Assembly: GCA_937894805.1 (NCBI GenBank) | Contig: CALAYR010000077.1 | Coordinates: forward strand, 1-7,398 | DNA from: an uncultured Acidimicrobiaceae bacterium | GTDB lineage: Bacteria; Actinomycetota; Acidimicrobiia; Acidimicrobiales; RAAP-2 | Direction: 5' to 3' | Length of the DNA: 7,398 nucleotides | Shown here: positions 1 through 5,464 of the stretch, in pieces | Layout of the letters: each line of letters opens with the position of its first letter | Numbering within the stretch: position 1 is the stretch's first letter | Program-made: the position numbers and the translations under genes | Notes under the pieces: model-generated | Told to the model about the DNA's origin: nothing | Databases searched by the model: none | Seen by the model: only the letters and a program-made list of their open reading frames with translations

Positions 1-2405
1 TATCCGTTTTGATAGGCCAAGAGGGCGTACCCGTAGGCGTGAGATTTGTTGAAGGCATAGTCCGCGAATGGTTCAATCTTGTCGAACAGCAGTGTGCCGA
101 GTTCGCGTCCGTACCCCATGTTGTCGGCACCGCCGACGAAGCGTTCGCGTTCGGCCTGAATCATCTCGCGAATCTTCTTACCGGTGGCCTTACGCAGGTT
201 GTCGGCCTCAGTCATGGAGTAGCCGGCGATCTTGGTCGCCACGCGCATCATGTCTTCTTGGTACACCATCAAGCCGTAGGTTTCGCCGAGGACATCTTCG
301 AGGTCAACGTGGTCGTAGGCGACTTTCTTGCGTCCGTTCTTCCGGTCGGCGTATTCATGGTGAGTCTTCTCCCCCATGGGACCAGGTCGGTAGAGAGCCA
401 CGAGTGCGGCGATATCTTCGAACGACGTTGGCGCCAACCGGCGCATGAGGTCCCGCATGTTGGGGCTCTCGAGTTGGAAGAGACCCATCGACGCACCGCG
501 TTGGAGCATGGCGTAGACGCCCGGATCGTCGAGTTCCACATGGTCGATATCGGGCCTCGTACCACTGTTCATCTCAACAAGATCAAGGCACCGTTCGATA
601 ATGGCGAGGTTCTTGAGTCCCAAGAAGTCCATCTTGAGGAGGCCGAGGTCCTCGACCCCGTGCATTTCAAACTGCGTAACCACGGGGGCATCGTCGATGG
701 CACCGTTTGGTCCGGGCTTACGCTGAATGGGCACGTATTCGGTGACCGGCTCTTTGGTAATCACCACGGCGGCGGCGTGGATACCGTCTTGACGGCGCTT
801 GCCTTCGAGTCCAAGGGCTACCGAAATGGTCTTGGCGACATCGGGTTCGGTCTCGTTCATCCGTCGTAGGTCGGCCGCTTCCGCAAAGCGATCTTCGTAC
901 CCCGGGGTCTCCACCAGACAGGCGTTGAGCGGCACGTCCTTGCCCATGAGTAGAGGCGGCATGGCCTTAGCGATCTTGTCGCCGACGGCCGGCGGAAAGC
1001 CCAGCACTCGGGCGGCGTCGCGTACGGCGGCTCGAGCCTTAATGGTGGAGAAAGTCACAATCTGAGCGACGTGGTCCGAGCCGTATCGCTCCGCGGCGTA
1101 CTTAATCATTTCGCCGCGGAATCGCTCGTCGAAGTCCATGTCGATATCAGGCATCTGCTTACGGCCCGGATTCAGGAACCGTTCGAAGATGAGTCCGTAC
1201 TTAATCGGGTCCAACTCCACGATGCTGAGGCAGTAGGCCACGCAGCAACCAGCGGCCGAACCTCGACCGGGACCAACACGAATCTTGGATTCCTTGGCGA
1301 ATCGGATGAGGTCCCAGACGACGAGGAAGTAGTCCGAGAATCCCATGTTGGCAATAACGCCGAGCTCGTAGTCAATGCGGTCTCGCACCTCTTGGTTGAG
1401 GCCGTCGCCGTAGCGCGCGAGTGCGCCCTGGTAGGTCAGTTCGCGAAGGTAGTTGTTGGCCGACTCGGCCTCAGTCTCCTTCTGATACTCCGGAGGAATC
1501 GGGAATTGAGGCAGCGCGTCATTGTCTTTAGAAATTGTGACGTTGGCCCGTTCAGCGATCCAGAGCGTGTTGTTGCAGGCGTCGGGCAGTTCACGGAAGA
1601 GGTAACGCATCTCCGCGGCCGTCTTGAGGTAGTTCTCGTGACTGTCAAACTTAAATCGATTGGTATCTGACATCAATGAACCGGTCTGCACGCACAGCAG
1701 GGCGTCCTGCATGTCGGCGTCGTCGCGGTGGACATAGTGAATATCGTTCGTCGCGAGCAAAGGTGCGTCGAGACGCTTGGCGATTTCAATCAATGAGGGA
1801 TTGGTTCGAATCTGATCGGCGATTCCGTGATCCTGTAGTTCGATAAAGAAGTTGTCACGCCCGAAAATATCTTGCAGGCGGGCCGCCATCGAGAGGCCCT
1901 CATCGAAATTGTCCTTTACGAGAGCCTCGAGCACAACACCACTAAGACAGCTCGACGTGGCGATTAGGCCTTCGTGGTGCTGTTCGAGCAGCTCCCAGTC
2001 CACGCGGGGCTTGTAGTAATAGCCCTCGAGGAAGGCGCGGGATGAGAGTTGGATCAGGTTGCGGTACCCCTGTGTGGATTCCGCCAGCAGCGTGAGGTGG
2101 TTGTAGAGGCGGTGGCCTCCGTCAACTTCACCGCCAGAGTCATCGACCTTGCCACGACGCGAGGGTCGATCGTGACGGGAGTTACGAGCCATGTACGCCT
2201 CGAGGCCAATGATGGGGGTGACGTCATGCTTGCGGCATGTGTCGTAAAAGTCCAAGACGCCGTAGAGGTTCCCGTGGTCGGTGATACCAATCGCCGTCTG
2301 ACCGTCCGCCTTGGCAGCGAGCACCATGTCCTCGACACGCGCGGCACCATCGAGCATCGAGTACTCGGTGTGATTGTGAAGATGGACGAAACTGTCAGTG
2401 CTCAT
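1..2405 (-). CDS. dnaE: DNA polymerase III subunit alpha (replicative polymerase), partial, C-terminus off the left edge
   Basis: Catalytic subunit of the replicative DNA polymerase (C-family), acting in the cytoplasm at the replication fork. About 801 residues are visible, and I followed the frame codon by codon from 2405 to the edge without a stop or frameshift. The N-terminus has the PHP motif HLHNHTEYSMLDG (8-20), then TDHGNLYG (42-49), GLEAYM (67-72), YNHLTLL (101-107), SSCLSG (151-156) and TNDIHY (219-224). The polymerase core has GPGRGSAAG, the catalytic PDIDMDF (419-425) and KMDFLGL (591-597, Asp593); LYRPGPMG and YAFNKSHAYGYALLAYQ follow near the edge. The family is about 1150-1200 residues long, so roughly a third is missing. 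The ATG at 2405 is preceded by AAGG six bases away. Initial motifs match the actinobacterial DnaE1 type rather than the error-prone DnaE2 type. The bpa-like gene lies upstream on the same strand. Confidence 0.98.
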   Translation of the reverse strand, partial: MSTDSFVHLHNHTEYSMLDGAARVEDMVLAAKADGQTAIGITDHGNLYGVLDFYDTCRKHDVTPIIGLEAYMARNSRHDRPSRRGKVDDSGGEVDGGHRLYNHLTLLAESTQGYRNLIQLSSRAFLEGYYYKPRVDWELLEQHHEGLIATSSCLSGVVLEALVKDNFDEGLSMAARLQDIFGRDNFFIELQDHGIADQIRTNPSLIEIAKRLDAPLLATNDIHYVHRDDADMQDALLCVQTGSLMSDTNRFKFDSHENYLKTAAEMRYLFRELPDACNNTLWIAERANVTISKDNDALPQFPIPPEYQKETEAESANNYLRELTYQGALARYGDGLNQEVRDRIDYELGVIANMGFSDYFLVVWDLIRFAKESKIRVGPGRGSAAGCCVAYCLSIVELDPIKYGLIFERFLNPGRKQMPDIDMDFDERFRGEMIKYAAERYGSDHVAQIVTFSTIKARAAVRDAARVLGFPPAVGDKIAKAMPPLLMGKDVPLNACLVETPGYEDRFAEAADLRRMNETEPDVAKTISVALGLEGKRRQDGIHAAAVVITKEPVTEYVPIQRKPGPNGAIDDAPVVTQFEMHGVEDLGLLKMDFLGLKNLAIIERCLDLVEMNSGTRPDIDHVELDDPGVYAMLQRGASMGLFQLESPNMRDLMRRLAPTSFEDIAALVALYRPGPMGEKTHHEYADRKNGRKKVAYDHVDLEDVLGETYGLMVYQEDMMRVATKIAGYSMTEADNLRKATGKKIREMIQAERERFVGGADNMGYGRELGTLLFDKIEPFADYAFNKSHAYGYALLAYQNG

Positions 2406-2491
2406 TGAAAACCTTGGTCCACTTCGGGATGAAGTGGTGAAACGAGACGCTAGCGGGAGCCTGGTACATCACGGTGTAAGGCGCCTGACGC
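2406..2491 (-). promoter_or_regulatory. bpa-dnaE intergenic leader with hairpin next to the dnaE ribosome binding site
   Basis: This 86-base gap precedes dnaE. Perfect 7-bp arms CCACTTC (2419-2425) and GAAGTGG (2431-2437) enclose a 5-base loop. On the minus strand the stem ends about four bases before the AAGG (2412-2415) that serves as the dnaE Shine-Dalgarno. A stem here could influence dnaE translation or mark a transcript end or operator; no U-tract follows, so an intrinsic terminator is unlikely. I could not identify a convincing -10/-35 pair in the gap, so dnaE may be transcribed from a promoter inside or before bpa. The hairpin is seen directly; its role is inferred. Confidence 0.45.
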
Positions 2492-2523
2492 CTACAGATA
2501 CGTGCCTGATCGGGGGTCAGGCG
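2481..2523 (-). repeat. Nested inverted repeats at the bpa stop codon (alternative stems)
   Basis: Three copies of a CCTGA/TCAGG core occur within 43 bases spanning the last codons and the stop of the bpa-like gene. Arms CGCCTGAC (2482-2489) and GTCAGGCG (2516-2523) can pair over 8 bp. A competing stem is GCCTGA (2504-2509) with TCAGGC (2517-2522) around a 7-base loop. A third, local stem uses AGGCG (2480-2484) and CGCCT (2488-2492). In RNA these are mutually exclusive. No T-run follows on the minus strand, so this is not a classic intrinsic terminator; it could protect the bpa mRNA 3' end or attenuate read-through to dnaE. Confidence 0.35.
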
Positions 2524-2980
2524 TCGATGGGCTGGGCTCAATTTCACGGCTACGCATCTGCTCCAGCTGCGCCTGAGCGGCCGCTTGCTGGGCGAAGAGG
2601 GAGGCTTGGATGCCGTGGAAGAGACCCTCGAGCCACCCCACGAGCTGGGCCTGCGCCACCCGTAGTTCTGAGTCTGTCGGCACTTCTGTCGAAAAAGGCA
2701 GAGCCATCCGAGAAAGCTCATCAGACAAGTCGGTCGAAAGTGCCCCTGATAGTTCCGTCACCGACTGCTCGTAGATTTCGCGTAGTCGCCGACGTCCGGC
2801 GTCATCGAGTGGCGAATTGCGCGCCTCATCCAACAGACTTTTGACCATCGAGCCAATGCGCATCACTTTGGCTGGCTGGGAAATGAAATCCGTGGGTTCG
2901 GTCATTTCGGGCGTTTCTGTGGCGGGTGACAGGACTTCGTCCGGACCGACCGTGACGTTTACAGATTCTGTAGTTTCCAT
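2492..2980 (-). CDS. bpa: Bacterial proteasome activator (Bpa/PafE family, DUF2587)
   Basis: ATP-independent ring-forming activator that opens the gate of the actinobacterial 20S proteasome, allowing degradation of unfolded proteins without Mpa/ARC or pupylation (family knowledge). The 162-residue product has an acidic, disordered N-terminus (1-36), then the conserved helical core: VMRIGSMVKSLLDEAR (39-54), a Leu/Arg/Glu-rich helix ending in IYEQSVTEL (69-77), LALPF-like RMALPF (91-96), and the signature AQLVGWLEGLFHGIQ (111-125) followed by FAQQAAAQAQLEQMR. The extreme C-terminus is GTYL, matching the HbYX-like GQYL tail with which Bpa docks into the proteasome alpha ring. Length fits the family. 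The ATG at 2980 is the first possible start, as an in-frame stop lies just upstream; no strong Shine-Dalgarno is visible. It lies upstream of dnaE on the same strand and diverges from the Rrf2 gene. It implies that the genome encodes a 20S proteasome. Confidence 0.93.
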   Translation of the reverse strand: METTESVNVTVGPDEVLSPATETPEMTEPTDFISQPAKVMRIGSMVKSLLDEARNSPLDDAGRRRLREIYEQSVTELSGALSTDLSDELSRMALPFSTEVPTDSELRVAQAQLVGWLEGLFHGIQASLFAQQAAAQAQLEQMRSREIEPSPSTPDPRSGTYL

Positions 2981-3017
2981 AGAAATCAGTGTGCCACCGA
3001 ATCACGTCCTTCGCGCG

Positions 3018-3065
3018 CTCACTTCTAAATCCCGACCTCCAGCAGGGGTAATCTTGAGAAGTGAG
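3018..3065. promoter_or_regulatory. 9-bp inverted repeat in the bpa/rrf2 divergent gap, candidate operator
   Basis: Perfect arms CTCACTTCT (3018-3026) and AGAAGTGAG (3057-3065) are separated by 30 bases. The right arm covers the GTG start of the Rrf2 gene, and the pair encloses that gene's likely promoter. Rrf2 regulators commonly repress their own promoters, so this could be an autoregulatory operator pair that also affects bpa. The 30-base spacer is longer than the usual compact Rrf2 dyad, so two half-sites bound by separate dimers, or an RNA stem, are alternatives. The symmetry is seen; the function is inferred. Confidence 0.4.
3049..3054 (+). promoter_or_regulatory. Candidate -10 element (TAATCT) for a leaderless rrf2 transcript
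   Basis: TAATCT fits the actinobacterial -10 pattern TANNNT and ends six bases before the GTG at 3061. Transcription would therefore start at or next to the start codon, giving a leaderless mRNA, an arrangement frequent in actinobacteria. This fits with the lack of a good Shine-Dalgarno before this gene. No clear -35 hexamer is present 16-18 bases upstream. Confidence 0.3.
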
Positions 3066-3498
3066 AGTGTCAACCCGAGGTGACTACGCCAGTCGCGCCC
3101 TGTTGAGCCTCGCCCTGCACGACGAAAACTCCGGGCCCACCTCGGTCCGAGACATTGCCGAGCGCACGGGCCTGCCCCAGCCCTATCTGGAGCAAATTCT
3201 CCTCTCTTTGAAGGGGGCCGGAATTGTTACTTCGAAGCGGGGGGTCGGCGGTGGCTACGTCTTAACGCGACCACCAGACGACCTAACCCTGGGGGAAATT
3301 GTGGCGGCCGTTGACGGCCCAATCGTGGCCGGAGACTTTGGCGCCCCTCACCAAGACGATGCCTGTGACCACGAAGGACAATGCGCCCTTCTCGCCGTTT
3401 GGGCCGAAGTTGGGCACCATATGGCCGATCATCTAGCCAGTTACACCCTGGCCGACATGGTCGACCGAGCCCGCGGAAACGGCGTCAGCGGTTCTTAG
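3061..3498 (+). CDS. Rrf2-family winged-helix transcriptional regulator
   Basis: DNA-binding regulator of the Rrf2 superfamily (IscR, NsrR, CymR, RsrR, RirA), dimeric and often sensing Fe-S status, nitric oxide, redox or cysteine. The 145-residue product begins MRVSTRGDYASRALL, the usual Rrf2 opening. The helix-turn-helix and wing follow: TSVRDIAERTGLPQPYLEQI (27-46), LKGAGIVTSKRGVGGGYVLTR (50-70) and LTLGEIVAAVDGP (75-87). The region that normally carries three cluster cysteines has only C102 and C108 (spacing CX5C); the first position is occupied by non-cysteine residues near H97. Asp8 matches the position of the Asp ligand in Streptomyces NsrR. The GTG at 3061 is chosen over the in-frame GTG at 3067 because it restores the conserved M-R-x-S-T start. 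Which signal it senses cannot be told; the sigma gene lies downstream on the same strand. Confidence 0.9.
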   Translation: MRVSTRGDYASRALLSLALHDENSGPTSVRDIAERTGLPQPYLEQILLSLKGAGIVTSKRGVGGGYVLTRPPDDLTLGEIVAAVDGPIVAGDFGAPHQDDACDHEGQCALLAVWAEVGHHMADHLASYTLADMVDRARGNGVSGS

Positions 3499-3507
3499 GA
3501 ACCTTTT
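3490..3507 (+). terminator. Weak terminator-like hairpin overlapping the rrf2 stop codon
   Basis: GGTTC (3490-3494), loop TTAG and GAACC (3499-3503) form a 5-bp stem followed directly by TTTT (3504-3507). The stop codon TAG lies in the loop. The form is that of an intrinsic terminator, but the stem and T-run are short, so it may only partly stop transcription into the sigma gene or act as an mRNA 3' stabiliser. Confidence 0.3.
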
Positions 3508-3644
3508 ACCTACTAGCAACAGTTCAGGCACACGGAACTGGTTACCGAGTGGTAACTTAAACACATATCGGTAGTGAAATACCGATTGTCAGTCCCCCCG
3601 ACTGGCGAATGTTGTGTTTTAACTGTTCCGTAAGGAGACCAGAA
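3499..3644 (+). promoter_or_regulatory. Upstream region of the sigma factor gene with tandem inverted repeats
   Basis: This 146-base gap holds four dyads almost end to end: CAGTTC/GAACTG (3520-3540, 9-base loop), GTTACC/GGTAAC (3541-3556, 4-base loop), ATCGGTA/TACCGAT (3567-3586, 6-base loop) and CAGTC/GACTG (3590-3604, loop of five C). A fifth lies at the rrf2 stop. TACCGA or its complement TCGGTA appears three times (3543, 3568, 3580). They could be protein operators, for example for the neighbouring Rrf2 protein, or consecutive stems of a structured 5' leader. A GGAAC...GTT pairing (3498-3502 and 3522-3524) vaguely resembles extracytoplasmic-function sigma promoters, and no good housekeeping -35/-10 pair is evident, so the promoter is unassigned. 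Confidence 0.5.
3632..3637 (+). promoter_or_regulatory. Shine-Dalgarno site AAGGAG that fixes the sigma factor start at GTG 3645
   Basis: AAGGAG lies seven bases before the GTG at 3645. An in-frame ATG at 3609 would add 12 residues including two cysteines, but it has no comparable ribosome binding site and would put the strong one inside the coding region. The GTG is therefore preferred. Confidence 0.8.
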
Positions 3645-4496
3645 GTGAGCACCAATAACCGCCGAACCGCCAACTCATCGAATGACATGTTGGCCCTTTT
3701 CATGCGTGACCTTGACAAGTACCCCATGCCTAACTACGACGAGCAAGTTGAGTTAGCCAAGCGCGTACAAGAAGGTGACGCCGAAGCTAAGAAGCAGATG
3801 ATCGCTGGAAACCTGCGACTCGTTATCCACTGGGCCCGTCGCTACCAGGACCGTGGCGTCGAAATGGCTGACCTCTTGCAGGAGGGCACCTTCGGCCTCA
3901 TGCGTGCCGTGGAGAAGTTTGAGCCCGAGCGTGGATTCAAGTTCTCGACCTACGCCACCTGGTGGATTCGCCAGTCGCTCCAGCGTGCCGTTCAGCAGCA
4001 CGGCCGGACAATCCGCATCCCCCTCGAAGTCGGTGAGCAGTTGCAGCGGCTAGAGGCTGCCACCGCCGAGCTGACGTCCCTCTTTGGCCGTCGCCCTACC
4101 GATGACGAGATCCTTGAAGCGACCGGCATCAACCGGGCGCAGCGCCTCCAGTTGGAAAACCTGCCTTCCGTGACCGCGAGTCTTGACCAGCCCGCCTCAT
4201 CTGACTCCACCACCACCTTGGGTGAACTGGTTGGCAGCAACGATGACTCATGGATCGAAGGCATCGAGCGCAACATGATGCACGACCAGCTCAAGGGTGC
4301 TCTGAATCAACTGACTGAGTTGCAGCGTGAAGTTTTGAACTACCGCTACGGACTCAATGGTGGAACGCCACTCTCGCTTCAGGCCACCGCACAGAAGATG
4401 GACATTGGCGTACGCCGCGTTCGTCGCGCTGAAGAAGAGGCCCTAGAGATTTTGCGCGAGGACCCTGAGGTTCTCTCGCAGCACGAAAACGCCTAG
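3645..4496 (+). CDS. RNA polymerase sigma factor, sigma-70 family (RpoD-like, group 2 type)
   Basis: Promoter-recognition subunit that binds core RNA polymerase. From the GTG start it has 283 residues and lacks the long region 1.1 of a primary sigma. Region 1.2 is NDMLALFMRDLDKYPMPNYD (13-32). Region 2 includes NLRLVIHWARRYQDRG (56-71), DLLQEGTFGLMRAVEKFEP (76-94), GFKFSTYATWWIRQSLQRAV (97-116) and RTIRIP (121-126). Region 3 is about 127-200, region 4.1 is LTELQREVLNYRYGLNG (223-239), and the region 4.2 helix-turn-helix is about 244-265. The core-binding and DNA-melting parts are standard. In region 2.4 the position equal to E. coli RpoD Thr440 is Gln113, and the region 4.2 recognition helix reads GVRRVRRAEEEA instead of the usual GVTRERVRQIEAKA. 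Group 2 (HrdA/C/D-, SigB-like) is the best fit. Its stop overlaps that of rluD on the other strand. It may be controlled by the adjacent Rrf2 protein (inference). Confidence 0.93.
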   Translation: MSTNNRRTANSSNDMLALFMRDLDKYPMPNYDEQVELAKRVQEGDAEAKKQMIAGNLRLVIHWARRYQDRGVEMADLLQEGTFGLMRAVEKFEPERGFKFSTYATWWIRQSLQRAVQQHGRTIRIPLEVGEQLQRLEAATAELTSLFGRRPTDDEILEATGINRAQRLQLENLPSVTASLDQPASSDSTTTLGELVGSNDDSWIEGIERNMMHDQLKGALNQLTELQREVLNYRYGLNGGTPLSLQATAQKMDIGVRRVRRAEEEALEILREDPEVLSQHENA

Positions 4497-5464
4497 CAGT
4501 CTGGCGCGTCGGGCGTAAGCGCCCGGAGGTCATCTGGCATCGGTGCGATCGTCGTAATGGTCTCGCCCGTACTGGGATGTAAAAACGTCAACTTCGCTGA
4601 GTGCAGATAGAAACGATCCTGCTCGAGGCGCTTATCGCGTCGATGGCCATATTTCGAGTCGTTGACGACCGAGTGTCCAATAGTGGAGAGATGAACGCGG
4701 ATCTGATGAGTGCGGCCGGTGTCAAGCCGCAGACGCAAAAGTGTTTGGAGGCGCGGCTTCTCGAGCCTCTCAATGACCTCGTAGCCGGTTCGAGCCGGAC
4801 GACCATCACTTCGGACAGTCATCATCGTTGGGGTCCGTGTAGAGCGCCCCAGGGGTGCATCAACGACGCCACGGGACTCCACCACGTGACCTTCGACCAG
4901 TCCCAGGTACGTACGACCCATTGTGCGGTCGGCCAGTTGGTCGGAGAGTGAATCGAAGGCCTCTTCGGTGCGAGCTACTACCAAGAGACCGGAAGTCCCC
5001 CTGTCGAGACGATGGACGACGCCCGGGCGACGAGGTTCGCAGATACCTTCGGTGGAAAGTTGAGCAATCTCGGGGTATCGAGCCAGCACGCCCGCAATCA
5101 ACGACCCGCCGGCTCGACCGGCACCAGGGTGAACTACTTGATCTGCACGCTTGTTGATGACCAGGAACTGCTCATCCTCGAGAACCACGTCAACCGGCAC
5201 ATCCGCATCGGGCATGACAAAACCATCATCGGGGATCGGCAGCTGTGCCACGAGACGCTGCCCGTCTTCAAGGTGATACGACGCCTTCGACACAACCTTC
5301 TCGTTGATCTGAATGCGACCTTCCTCCAGAATCGTCTGCGCCTCCGCACGAGACAGGCCGGTCAGAATTGCGAGCGCTCGGTCGATTCGCATGCCGTCCA
5401 AGGTGTACGGAACTGTGACCTCGAGGCTTTCGCCGCCTTCATCTTCTACAAACTCATCACTCAT
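4493..5464 (-). CDS. rluD: 23S rRNA pseudouridine synthase, RluA/RluD family
   Basis: Isomerises uridines to pseudouridine in rRNA; RluD modifies helix 69 of 23S rRNA in E. coli. The 323-residue product has an acidic start (1-15), an S4 RNA-binding domain (about 17-75, RIDRALAIL and EAQTILEEGRIQIN), then the catalytic domain. Motifs visible are INKRADQVVHPGAG (103-116), PGVVHRLDRGTSGLLVVA (147-164) with the catalytic Asp154, and DTGRTHQIRVHLSTIGH (248-264). Length is typical. In the first motif the usual Lys-Pro is Lys-Arg, a small deviation outside the active-site Asp. The ATG at 5464 shares one base with the lspA stop (TAATG), so translation is probably coupled. RluD is assigned from the S4 domain, the motifs and the lspA neighbour; the exact target uridines are inferred. 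Confidence 0.95.
   Translation of the reverse strand: MSDEFVEDEGGESLEVTVPYTLDGMRIDRALAILTGLSRAEAQTILEEGRIQINEKVVSKASYHLEDGQRLVAQLPIPDDGFVMPDADVPVDVVLEDEQFLVINKRADQVVHPGAGRAGGSLIAGVLARYPEIAQLSTEGICEPRRPGVVHRLDRGTSGLLVVARTEEAFDSLSDQLADRTMGRTYLGLVEGHVVESRGVVDAPLGRSTRTPTMMTVRSDGRPARTGYEVIERLEKPRLQTLLRLRLDTGRTHQIRVHLSTIGHSVVNDSKYGHRRDKRLEQDRFYLHSAKLTFLHPSTGETITTIAPMPDDLRALTPDAPDC

Noticed and set aside
9..869. Long plus-strand open frame of 286 codons
   Set aside because: It lies wholly opposite dnaE, whose frame is open without interruption and carries all family motifs; the translation shows no recognisable domain.
1071..1670. Plus-strand open frame of 199 codons
   Set aside because: Antisense shadow of the dnaE polymerase core; composition reflects complemented codons, no start signal or motif.
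2395..2844. Open frames on both strands across the bpa-dnaE junction
   Set aside because: They overlap the well-supported bpa frame and show no conserved motifs.
3586..3624. TTGTCA (3586-3591) with TTAACT (3619-3624) as a sigma-gene promoter
   Set aside because: The spacing of 27 bases is far beyond the usual 16-18.
3609..3644. Extended sigma factor start at ATG 3609
   Set aside because: The strong AAGGAG at 3632-3637 is correctly spaced for the GTG at 3645, and the extra 12 residues do not resemble sigma factor sequence.
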